A stretch of DNA of 5,538 bases from an uncultured Rhodospirillales bacterium (GCA_913053795.1 CAJXGZ010000167.1:1-5538), one strand, 5' to 3'; shown: positions 1 to 4,724, counted from the stretch's first letter. The notes: generated by a model not told the origin, from the letters alone. Numbers and translations are program-made.

Positions 1-427
1 GGGTGCCGTTATCAACAAACGCTCAGAAGTTGAAGTGCAATCATTAGCCCGCTATGGCATGCATTTGGGAACGGCGTTTCAACTCATTGACGATGTACTT
101 GATTATACCGCCTCTGCGGAGCTAATGGGAAAAAACATCGGTGACGATTTGGCCGAGGGCAAGCCGACATTACCATTAATACATGCGATGAAAGTTGGCA
201 GTGAACAACAAAGTAGCATCATTCGCCAGGCAATAGAGCAAGGTGGTCGAGGCAGCATTAATGATGTTATAGCGGCCATTGAATCTACGGGAGCCATCGC
301 CTACACTGCTGATCTAGCGCAAGCAGAAGCACAGTTGGCTGTTGCCGCACTAGCGCCTATTCCTCCATCCATCTATAAAGAAGCACTACTAGAATTAGCG
401 GACTTTGCTGTTAATAGGGATCACTAG
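1..427 (+). CDS. ispB: Polyprenyl (octaprenyl) diphosphate synthase, C-terminal part (5' end outside window)
   Basis: Elongates farnesyl diphosphate with isopentenyl diphosphate to make the long side chain of ubiquinone or menaquinone; a cytosolic trans-prenyltransferase. The reading frame is open from base 2 and gives 141 residues, a little under half of the usual ~320. The second aspartate-rich motif is present as FQLIDDVLDY (DDVLD at fragment residues 30-34, bases 89-103), followed by the family-typical GKNIGDDLAEGKPTLPL segment. The first DDxxD motif lies upstream of the window. The end, ELADFAVNRDH, matches the ADFAV-type ends of gammaproteobacterial IspB. The stop is TAG at 425-427. A tRNA gene follows 42 bp later on the same strand with no obvious hairpin terminator between. 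Other trans-prenyl synthases (IspA-like) are possible, but the C-terminus favours IspB. Confidence 0.9.
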   Translation, partial: GAVINKRSEVEVQSLARYGMHLGTAFQLIDDVLDYTASAELMGKNIGDDLAEGKPTLPLIHAMKVGSEQQSSIIRQAIEQGGRGSINDVIAAIESTGAIAYTADLAQAEAQLAVAALAPIPPSIYKEALLELADFAVNRDH

Positions 428-469
428 TTGTAGCGAAAATCGTATCAATTGTACCTTCAATCAGATAGT

Positions 470-546
470 CGGAGTGTAGCTCAGCCTGGTAGAGCACTGT
501 CTTCGGGAGGCAGGGGCCGGAGGTTCAAATCCTCTCACTCCGACCA
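470..546 (+). tRNA. tRNA-Pro, anticodon CGG, CCA encoded
   Basis: The 77-nt sequence folds as a complete cloverleaf. The acceptor arm CGGAGTG pairs with CACTCCG, the D stem is GCTC/GAGC, and the anticodon stem CTGTC/GGCAG encloses loop TTCGGGA, giving anticodon CGG. The T arm is GGAGG-TTCAAAT-CCTCT, and A73 plus a genomically encoded CCA follow. C1-G72 and the CGG anticodon fit proline tRNA reading CCG. The 3' half (from base 497) is repeated at 3034, so after integration of the element this gene probably consists of a chromosomal 5' half and an element-supplied 3' half. It would still be functional. Confidence 0.97.
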
Positions 547-548
547 AT
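497..548 (+). repeat. Left copy of 52-bp direct repeat (candidate attL core)
   Basis: This stretch runs from the 5' strand of the anticodon stem of tRNA-Pro to the CCA end plus AT. It is identical, base for base, to 3034-3085. Identity stops sharply on both sides: A at 496 against C at 3033, and T at 549 against C at 3086. A repeat that starts in the anticodon stem and ends just after the tRNA is typical of tyrosine-integrase attachment sites. Confidence 0.85.
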
Positions 549-581
549 TAAAACAATGACTTACATGATTTTTAGAATATG

Positions 582-608
582 GTTTACGCCTAAGGTGTAG
601 GCACAAAC
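582..608. repeat. Imperfect inverted repeat between tRNA and first cargo gene
   Basis: GTTT-AC-GCCTA / TAGGC-AC-AAAC forms an interrupted dyad with a 5-nt loop (AGGTG). It lies inside the left end of the element, 36 bp past the tRNA. It could be an operator, a weak terminator for the tRNA transcript (no T-run follows directly), or a recombinase accessory site. The remaining 549-689 stretch has no gene. A TATAAA at 649-654 could be a -10 for the gene at 690, but no convincing -35 was seen. Confidence 0.35.
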
Positions 609-689
609 TGTTTTGTTTCTAATGGTGGTATTTCTTTGTGTGCGATGATATAAAAAGCAAGCTCTGTCTGGAGATGTGTTGGCGCATCG

Positions 690-1232
690 ATGAAAACCTA
701 TCCATCGTCCCTCGAATTGGTCCGTCTCGCGCCCGAGCACGAGGGGGACCGGGAAACCGCTCTTCAATACGGCGCTCAATTGGCCGAAATCCTTAACACG
801 GACGAAGGCCTCCCGCTTGGAATTCGGCGGCAGGCCGATGCTCCACCGGAAACGGCTGAAAACATCCTTTCCTTTGCGAAGGAGTGGTGCCGGGAGAAGA
901 ACGCCCTGTTTTTCGCCGTCGTTCTGGACGGTGATGTCGTCGCGGGGTCAATTTCTCTTAGCCACATCGACGCGGAAACTCTCTCTGCCAGAACCGGCTA
1001 TTTCTTGGCCAGTAAATACCAGGGGCGCGGATACGGGGAAGAGGCTCTGTCCCAGCTTCTCGAAATCGCCCGCCATCATGCTTTGCGTACGGTCTCGGGT
1101 TCGATCCCGAAGGCTAACATTGCCTCCCGAAAGATATGGGAGAGGTGCGGCGCGACCGTCGATTTCTCCGGCGATGAAGTCACGGCGGTCCTTGGCGACG
1201 ACGACGTTATGCATCTTAGGCACAAGCAATGA
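690..1232 (+). CDS. GNAT-family N-acetyltransferase (RimJ/RimL-like)
   Basis: A 180-residue acetyl-CoA-dependent N-acetyltransferase; the substrate cannot be told from sequence. The acetyl-CoA-binding motif A is clear as YQGRGYGEEAL at residues 110-120 (Q111-x-x-G114-x-G116). It is preceded by a beta-strand pair around residues 73-92 (FFAVVLDGDVVAGSISL) and a RTGYFL strand. The motif-B segment IPKANIASRKIWERCGA (139-155), with N143 and S146, resembles RimJ/RimL-type enzymes. The protein is full length for a single GNAT domain. No in-frame ATG, GTG or TTG lies between the upstream TAA (651) and the ATG at 690, which fixes the start. The nearest purine-rich stretch (GGAGA, 670-674) is too far away to be a good ribosome site. 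The stop overlaps the next gene as ATGA. The gene is GC-richer than the sequence just upstream. Confidence 0.88.
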   Translation: MKTYPSSLELVRLAPEHEGDRETALQYGAQLAEILNTDEGLPLGIRRQADAPPETAENILSFAKEWCREKNALFFAVVLDGDVVAGSISLSHIDAETLSARTGYFLASKYQGRGYGEEALSQLLEIARHHALRTVSGSIPKANIASRKIWERCGATVDFSGDEVTAVLGDDDVMHLRHKQ

Positions 1233-1837
1233 CACGTATTGGAATTCTCGCCTATGGGTCGTTGATTGAAGACCCGGGGAAAGAACTGGAGCCGTTGATT
1301 CGCAATCATATTCGGAGCGTCAAAACGCCGTTCCCCATAGAGTTTGCTCGGTCAAGCAATTCTCGTGACGGAGCGCCGACACTGATACCCGTAGAAGATG
1401 GTGGTGCTCATGTTCAGGGAGTGATCCTAGTTCTGGATCAAAGCGTGACAGTTCCGAAAGCCGAGGATTTAGTCTGGAGGAGAGAGACGAGGGATGAGGA
1501 CACCGATAAGCGCTACCATCATGTTGATAACCCCGGACTAGATAAGGTTGTGATTGAGCATCTACAGAATCTGGCCAACGTTGAGACGGTCTTGTTCACG
1601 AAGATAGGTAAGAACATCAAGAAACGTACTCCGGAGTACCTTGCTGATTTGGCCATTTGTAGTGCGCGGAGAAAGGCCGGTAAAAAGCAGGAGGATGGAA
1701 TTAGCTATCTGATCTCAGTAAATGAACAAGGGATACAAACGCCACTTATGCCGGAGTACGAGGCGGCCATTCTCCAAAAGACCAAGGCGCAGACGTTAAA
1801 AGAAGCATACGACAAGATCAGGTCTGGCGATGCATAA
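1229..1837 (+). CDS. Uncharacterised protein with gamma-glutamylcyclotransferase-like N-terminus
   Basis: A 202-residue protein. It opens with RIGILAYGSLIEDPG, the beta strand plus YGSL loop (residues 9-12) that binds substrate in the gamma-glutamylcyclotransferase/AIG2-like fold. The stretch FARSSNSRDGAPTLIPV (39-55) and the strand VQGVILVLD (62-70) also fit that fold. In the family a glutamate after this strand acts as the acid/base; E86 in VWRRET is the best candidate, but this is inference. The C-terminal third (about 120-200) is rich in Lys and Glu and unlike the short cyclotransferases, and I cannot assign it. The start codon overlaps the upstream GNAT stop (ATGA), so the two are probably co-translated. 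Only a weak AGG (1218-1220) precedes it. A chemically linked role of the pair in modifying a small molecule or an aminoacyl/gamma-glutamyl group is possible, but unproven. Confidence 0.82.
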   Translation: MTRIGILAYGSLIEDPGKELEPLIRNHIRSVKTPFPIEFARSSNSRDGAPTLIPVEDGGAHVQGVILVLDQSVTVPKAEDLVWRRETRDEDTDKRYHHVDNPGLDKVVIEHLQNLANVETVLFTKIGKNIKKRTPEYLADLAICSARRKAGKKQEDGISYLISVNEQGIQTPLMPEYEAAILQKTKAQTLKEAYDKIRSGDA

Positions 1838-1919
1838 CAATCAACTGGAGAAGGACGCTCGCAAATTTATGAGAGGTTATCCGGTTAGATCAATGATCGT
1901 ACAGTTGCTATCGGCATAA
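1830..1919 (+). pseudogene. 29-codon ORF, possible stub of a third cistron
   Basis: An ATG at 1830-1832 overlaps the end of the cyclotransferase-like gene by 8 bases (ATGCATAA). It opens a frame reading MHNNQLEKDARKFMRGYPVR and ends with TAA at 1917. The last ~35 bases overlap the 3' end of the convergent toxin gene. The overlapped start echoes the ATGA coupling of the two genes before it, and the first 20 residues look like an ordinary protein N-terminus. It may therefore be the beginning of a third operon gene cut off where the toxin-antitoxin module joined. It could also be a chance ORF. Confidence 0.3.
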
Positions 1920-2424
1920 AAAGCCTCAACTCATTGGAGGGCAGGGACGTGAAGCCGTAGCTGGTATAGAGTTTTTTTCGTCTTTCAACGAGGTCGTGGT
2001 CGCCACAATCCAAGACATCCAGCATCACAACCGAGATACCGATTTTATCCGCGGCAAGTACAATGCGGGTGAGCGCATCTACCAAAAGAACACCGCCGTA
2101 TCCATTACCTGAAAAACGCTGGTCTACGCCGATCATTGAAATATAGGCCGCGGGTATGCCGCCGTGTCCCGGTCTCGTTCGAGCATACTGTGCTGGAAGC
2201 TCGGTATAATCCACGGCGTGGGCATTGATCGCATAGAAGCCAATCAACTCATTGTCAGGGCTGACCATCACGTACAGTCGCGTATTGCCCGCCTTGGCGA
2301 GTTTGTTGGCCGTTCGCTTGAAGTAGTTATCGACTTGATCGACGCCGCACGAAAAAGCCGCTCGATCATGTATATCTTGATCGAACAGTTCAATCTTATT
2401 TGGCGCCTTGGAAGCAGATGTCAC
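1885..2424 (-). CDS. GNAT toxin of a TacAT/AtaT-type toxin-antitoxin module
   Basis: A 179-residue acetyltransferase of the toxin branch of GNAT proteins, which in characterised members acetylate the amino group of aminoacyl-tRNA and block translation. The family-typical features occur in order: FSCGVDQVDNYFKR (24-37), a strand with GFYAINA (62-68), ISMIGVDQRFSGNGYGGVLL (95-114) containing the acetyl-CoA motif R103-x-x-G106-x-G108, and KLYTSYGFTSLP (151-162). In the last segment Y153 or Y156 would be the catalytic tyrosine. It ends with LRLFMPIATV, a hallmark of this family. The start is GTG, and its first bases overlap the antitoxin stop (GTGA, 2421-2424). No Shine-Dalgarno is visible upstream, so translation should depend on the antitoxin cistron, which would keep toxin output low. 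All key motifs are intact. Which aminoacyl-tRNA it targets cannot be told. Confidence 0.9.
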   Translation of the reverse strand: MTSASKAPNKIELFDQDIHDRAAFSCGVDQVDNYFKRTANKLAKAGNTRLYVMVSPDNELIGFYAINAHAVDYTELPAQYARTRPGHGGIPAAYISMIGVDQRFSGNGYGGVLLVDALTRIVLAADKIGISVVMLDVLDCGDHDLVERRKKLYTSYGFTSLPSNELRLFMPIATVRSLI

Positions 2425-2729
2425 TCTGAGATGGCTGTTGCTTTGTGAAGATCAAAAGCAGCCCGGAGCTTTTCAGTCGGCGCCGGAGGATTATCAAGCG
2501 CGGAGAAGAACGCAGTATGGTCGATTGGTTGCAATGTTGTCCGCTCGTGCGCAGCAATTGTTTCCATCGCCAACTTATAAGCTGCATTTATTGTGAAGGT
2601 GGAATCGTCCACCCCAGCGAGCGCCGCCGCTTGCTGGATAGCCGTTTTGATATGAGGCTTGGTACGAAAGTTCATTCGCTCACTGCTTCGTTCTTCAATT
2701 TTTCTTGCTTCGTCGCGAAAACCCCGCAT
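2421..2729 (-). CDS. DUF1778/TacA-like ribbon-helix-helix antitoxin
   Basis: A 102-residue antitoxin encoded first in the operon. The DNA-binding ribbon-helix-helix spans about residues 17-60, beginning ERMNFRTKPHIKTAI and followed by the helices around AALAGVDDSTF and NAAYKLAMETI. The C-terminal arm (about 61-100) carries ALDNPPAPTEKLRAAF, the proline-containing segment that in this family wraps over the toxin and blocks its acetyl-CoA site. The ATG at 2729 is chosen because a perfect AGGAGG lies 5 nt upstream. A second Met at residue 19 would cut into the RHH strand. The gene is expected to neutralise the GNAT toxin encoded immediately downstream and to repress its own promoter through the palindrome 38 bp upstream of the start. 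Confidence 0.9.
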   Translation of the reverse strand: MRGFRDEARKIEERSSERMNFRTKPHIKTAIQQAAALAGVDDSTFTINAAYKLAMETIAAHERTTLQPIDHTAFFSALDNPPAPTEKLRAAFDLHKATAISE

Positions 2730-2734
2730 AGCAG

Positions 2735-2740
2735 CCTCCT
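2735..2740 (-). promoter_or_regulatory. Consensus ribosome binding site of the antitoxin gene
   Basis: AGGAGG on the - strand, 5 nt before the ATG at 2729. It is the strongest Shine-Dalgarno in the element and contrasts with the absence of one before the GTG of the toxin. Confidence 0.8.
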
Positions 2741-2763
2741 ATCATCTCAATTTCGCCGTATCT

Positions 2764-2792
2764 AATGTACGTCACTGTGACGTACTTGTCAA
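2764..2792 (-). promoter_or_regulatory. Sigma70-type promoter of the toxin-antitoxin operon
   Basis: On the - strand a perfect -35 hexamer TTGACA (2792-2787) is followed, after exactly 17 bp, by TACATT (2769-2764; 4 of 6 matches to TATAAT). Transcription would start near 2757, leaving a leader of about 28 nt that carries the AGGAGG site. The spacer is almost completely occupied by the palindromic operator. Confidence 0.75.
2767..2785. promoter_or_regulatory. 19-bp perfect palindrome, likely operator for the RHH antitoxin
   Basis: GTACGTCAC-T-GTGACGTAC is a perfect dyad of 9-bp arms around one base. It fills the spacer between -35 and -10 of the operon promoter and overlaps the -10 by three bases. 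RHH antitoxins bind such palindromes as dimers and autorepress; the position here would block RNA polymerase. Binding is inferred from position and family. Confidence 0.72.
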
Positions 2793-2820
2793 GTTCGCAG
2801 ATATGAAGTTCGCAGATATG
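2791..2820. repeat. Tandem 15-bp repeat, two copies
   Basis: AAGTTCGCAGATATG occurs twice in a row (2791-2805, 2806-2820), with AAG beginning a third copy. It lies immediately upstream of, and touches, the -35 of the toxin-antitoxin promoter. Its core TTCGCA(G/C)ATAT recurs at 3010-3020 next to the right repeat. Confidence 0.85.
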
Positions 2821-3033
2821 AAGACACCGTACTTGTCGCGCTTCAAAATAAAACGGCCACGACCTAACAGAGAAAAGCCCGGCAACACAAATTACGAGGT
2901 CTTGCTACGGCAGTTGCGAAGCAGCCCCCCCCCTGGGTCAGTTATGGGTCAGTAACCCCTGGGTTAAACATGGAACATGCGGGTCAAACGGCTTTATAAC
3001 TGATTGAGATTCGCACATATTCGCATTTGACGC
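2821..3033. other. Gene-free, repeat-rich right end of the element
   Basis: No credible coding region was found between the antitoxin promoter and the tRNA fragment. The stretch holds CGTACTTGTC (2828-2837), a direct copy of 2781-2790 at the operator edge, and a run of nine C (2925-2933). GGGTCA occurs at 2935, 2946 and 2981, with the variant GGGTTA at 2961. There is a perfect 14-bp dyad TAACCC-CT-GGGTTA (2953-2966), and ATTCGCA occurs twice, 10 bp apart (3009, 3019). Clustered short direct repeats beside an attachment core suggest integrase or excisionase accessory sites, but this is inference. Confidence 0.55.
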
Positions 3034-3085
3034 CTGTCTTCGGGAGGCAGGGGCCGGAGGTTCAAATCCTCTCACTCCGACCAAT
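3034..3085 (+). repeat. Right copy of 52-bp repeat: displaced tRNA-Pro 3' half (candidate attR core)
   Basis: Identical to 497-548. It covers the anticodon stem-loop, T arm, acceptor 3' strand and CCA of tRNA-Pro, but the 27 bases before it do not encode a tRNA 5' half, so it is a non-functional fragment. This is what remains of the original gene's 3' end after an element brings its own copy. The stop codon of the convergent Rieske gene lies inside it. Confidence 0.88.
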
Positions 3086-3413
3086 CTTTAAGATAAACGG
3101 CGCCGTCGCGGATTTCCGTTTTCACTTCCTCCAGGCTTGCTCCGGCGCAGGGGCCGGAGACGCAATAGCCGTCATTAATGCGGAACATGGCGCCGTGGTT
3201 GGCGCATTGGATATGCCCCTTGTCCAAACTCATGAATTGTCCGGGGGTGAAGTCGAGCGGCGCGCCGGTGTGCGGGCAGACGTTGACGTAGACGAAAACC
3301 TTGTCGGTGCGGCGCACCGCCAGGAAATCACGATGACGCCCCTCGGGACCGGAAGTCAGGCTTATGGAGCCGCGGTTGGGGATGTCGTCCAGCTTGCAGA
3401 GAAAGGCGCTCAC
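3072..3413 (-). CDS. Rieske-type [2Fe-2S] ferredoxin-like protein
   Basis: A 113-residue single-domain Rieske protein, probably a soluble electron carrier; no signal peptide or membrane segment is seen. Cluster ligands are C46 and H48 in VCPHTGAPL and C70 and H73 in CANHGAMF, the Cys-x-His / Cys-x-x-His pattern of the fold. The GPCAGASL segment (87-94) matches the GPC loop of ferredoxin-type Rieske domains. The length is normal for a stand-alone domain. It starts with GTG, overlapping the TGA of the upstream YciI-family gene (GTGA), so the two are probably co-translated. Its last codons (DWSE) and TGA read through the acceptor end of the tRNA-Pro fragment on the opposite strand. The redox partner is unknown. 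Confidence 0.9.
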   Translation of the reverse strand: MSAFLCKLDDIPNRGSISLTSGPEGRHRDFLAVRRTDKVFVYVNVCPHTGAPLDFTPGQFMSLDKGHIQCANHGAMFRINDGYCVSGPCAGASLEEVKTEIRDGAVYLKDWSE

Positions 3414-3694
3414 GCCTTGGGAAGCACTTTCTTCCAGGGAAGGATGGTCACGCTTTCGAACAGACCGGCCTTGTTGTAGGGATCGCTGGCGGCGAAGAAC
3501 CCGGCCGAGACGCGGTCGTCGAATTTCATGATCAGCACGCTTCCGGTCATGGTCTCGCCATCATCGCTCATGGTGGGGCCGGCGGCGAACACATTATCGC
3601 CGAAGGCTTGCAGATGCTCCAGGTGGGCGGAACGGTTGTCCAGGCGCAGCTGCTGGCTGTCGGGCTTATCGACGCAATGAAAGACGAAAAACAT
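3410..3694 (-). CDS. YciI-family protein
   Basis: A 94-residue member of the YciI (YCII-related) family, small ferredoxin-like-fold proteins with a conserved His/Asp pair, some of which act as dehalogenase-like or catabolic accessory enzymes. The role here is unknown. The family signatures are RSAHLEHLQAFGDNVFAAGP (21-40, with the conserved HLEHL), a GSVLIMKFDD strand, and the DPYNKAGLFESVTILPW stretch near the end. The ATG at 3694 is supported by AAGGAG 7 nt upstream. It lies 43 bp after gpsA and overlaps the Rieske gene by 4 bases. A tsaD-gpsA-YciI order is common in Alphaproteobacteria, which supports the taxonomic reading of this block. Confidence 0.9.
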   Translation of the reverse strand: MFFVFHCVDKPDSQQLRLDNRSAHLEHLQAFGDNVFAAGPTMSDDGETMTGSVLIMKFDDRVSAGFFAASDPYNKAGLFESVTILPWKKVLPKA

Positions 3695-3701
3695 GGGGCG
3701 G

Positions 3702-3707
3702 CTCCTT
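3702..3707 (-). promoter_or_regulatory. Ribosome binding site of the YciI-family gene
   Basis: AAGGAG on the - strand, 7 nt before the ATG at 3694. It fixes the start and shows independent translation initiation after gpsA. Confidence 0.7.
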
Positions 3708-3716
3708 ATTTTTATG

Positions 3717-3759
3717 CCTCGCCGGCAGGCTGGTATATTATTCCTCGCCGGTAGGCCGG
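3717..3759. repeat. Imperfect 17-bp direct repeat around the gpsA stop codon
   Basis: CCTCGCCGGCAGGCTGG (3717-3733) and CCTCGCCGGTAGGCCGG (3743-3759) differ at two positions and are offset by 26 bp. The second copy encodes the end of GpsA (on the - strand, RPTGEE-stop); the first lies just beyond the stop and contains a second, out-of-frame TAA context. It looks like a small local duplication of the gene's 3' end. Confidence 0.7.
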
Positions 3760-4724
3760 GCCAGCAACCCGGCGATGGACAAGTCGATGTCCTGGGCGTG
3801 GTTTAGAATGCCGTCAACGGCTTGGCAGATGGGCAAATCGAGGCCCAAGTCCCGCGCCAGGCCGCAAACCGACGATGCGGTGAACACGCCCTCGGCTATT
3901 GATTTGCGCATGGCGAGAATGTCTTTCAAGGCCTCCCCCTTGCCCAAGGCGACGCCGAGGGAGAAGTTCCTGGACTGCATGGCGCTACAGGTGAGGATCA
4001 GGTCGCCCAAACCGCTGAGCCCCATCAGGGTTTCCGCCTTGGCCCCCTTGGCCAGCGCCAGCTTGGCGATCTCGGACAGCCCCCGGGTGATCAAGGCGGC
4101 CCGCGCATTGTCGCCCATGCGCCGCCCCTCGACGACGCCGCAGGCGATGGCCAGCACGTTCTTGACGGCGCCGCCCAACTGGGCGCCGATGATGTCGTCG
4201 GTGCTGTAGACGCGGAAAAAGGTGGAGCCCAGGACCTCGGGCAGTTGGGCCGAGAGCTCTTCATGTTGGGAGGCCAGGGTGACGGCGGTGGGCTGCTCGC
4301 GCGCCACCTCGGCGGCGAAAGTGGGTCCGGATAGGACGGCGAGCGGCGCATCTGGGAGGGTCTCCGCCAGTATTTCGCTCATCAGCGCAGAACTTTCCTG
4401 CTCGATGCCCTTGCAGCAGATAACGGCGGCCACACCTGGCTTCCAATAGGCGGCGAGGGAGCGGCCGGCCTGGCGCAGATGTTGGGCGGGCGCTACCATA
4501 AGCACGGCGTCCGCATCCAGCGCCTCGGCCTCGGCCGAAGTCGCCCGGATGGCTGGGTCAAGCGCAATGCCGGGCAGGAAAGCGCTGTTTTCGTGGGTTT
4601 CGTTGATGGCCTCGACCACGTCGGCCTCGCGGGCCCATAGCACCACCTCGCGACCGGCCCGCCGGCAGACCGTGGCCAGCGCCGTTCCCCAGGCCCCGGC
4701 TCCTATAATCCCGATTTTGTTCAT
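3738..4724 (-). CDS. gpsA: NAD(P)H-dependent glycerol-3-phosphate dehydrogenase
   Basis: Reduces dihydroxyacetone phosphate to sn-glycerol 3-phosphate in the cytosol, the backbone precursor of membrane phospholipids. At 328 residues it is full length. The N-terminal dinucleotide-binding loop is GIIGAGAWGTALA (5-17). Further family motifs are CCKGIE (103-108), LSGPTFAAEV (131-140), GAVKNVLAIACG (185-196, with catalytic K188), GLSGLGDLILTC (235-246, with D241) and SRN (251-253). The C-terminal substrate domain ends DLPICQAVDGILN...SIAGLLARP, a form seen in Alphaproteobacteria. All expected catalytic residues are present. It starts 41 bp after the tsaD-derived stop, with only a weak GAGGG 12 nt upstream, and is probably in one transcription unit with the flanking - strand genes. 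The high GC and GC-rich third positions differ from the DNA beyond about 5050. Confidence 0.97.
   Translation of the reverse strand: MNKIGIIGAGAWGTALATVCRRAGREVVLWAREADVVEAINETHENSAFLPGIALDPAIRATSAEAEALDADAVLMVAPAQHLRQAGRSLAAYWKPGVAAVICCKGIEQESSALMSEILAETLPDAPLAVLSGPTFAAEVAREQPTAVTLASQHEELSAQLPEVLGSTFFRVYSTDDIIGAQLGGAVKNVLAIACGVVEGRRMGDNARAALITRGLSEIAKLALAKGAKAETLMGLSGLGDLILTCSAMQSRNFSLGVALGKGEALKDILAMRKSIAEGVFTASSVCGLARDLGLDLPICQAVDGILNHAQDIDLSIAGLLARPTGEE

Larger units (their letters stand above)
497..3085. mobile_element. Candidate integrase-less genomic mini-island in tRNA-Pro
   Basis: The segment is delimited by a perfect 52-bp tRNA-derived direct repeat with a period of 2537 bp. It contains a GNAT/cyclotransferase-like gene pair, a TacAT-like toxin-antitoxin module and a repeat-rich right end. 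No integrase, excisionase, transposase, relaxase or replication gene is visible, so any mobility would depend on a recombinase in trans, or the element has decayed. Gene content, opposing modules and mixed composition are typical of accessory DNA. The alternative is that the tRNA repeat is the place where an assembler joined sequences of different origin, because the flanks look like different taxa. The truncated second copy, with no tRNA 5' half upstream of it, favours real integration of the element into some tRNA-Pro. Confidence 0.65.

Noticed and set aside
582..608. Integron attC-like site at the left of the GNAT gene
   Set aside because: The dyad lacks the RYYYAAC/GTTRRRY core boxes and no integron integrase is present; kept only as an inverted repeat.
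817..1269. Second + strand ORF inside the GNAT gene
   Set aside because: Out-of-frame overlap with an intact acetyltransferase and an Arg/Ser/Pro-rich translation without motifs.
2791..2820. CRISPR-like repeat
   Set aside because: Two abutting 15-bp copies with no spacers; a simple tandem duplication.
2659..2955. 98-codon + strand ORF across the antitoxin start and promoter region
   Set aside because: It lies opposite the antitoxin gene and its promoter, contains the translated 15-bp tandem repeat (KFADMKFADMK) and has no recognisable domain; the antisense antitoxin explains it.
497..3085. Insertion sequence or composite transposon
   Set aside because: The ends are direct tRNA-derived repeats of 52 bp, with no terminal inverted repeats and no transposase.
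3027..3479. 150-codon + strand ORF running out of the tRNA fragment
   Set aside because: It is antisense to the Rieske and YciI-family genes, which have clear motifs; GC-rich DNA keeps the opposite frame open.
3775..4209. 144-codon + strand ORF within gpsA
   Set aside because: Antisense shadow of gpsA, whose motifs are complete on the other strand.
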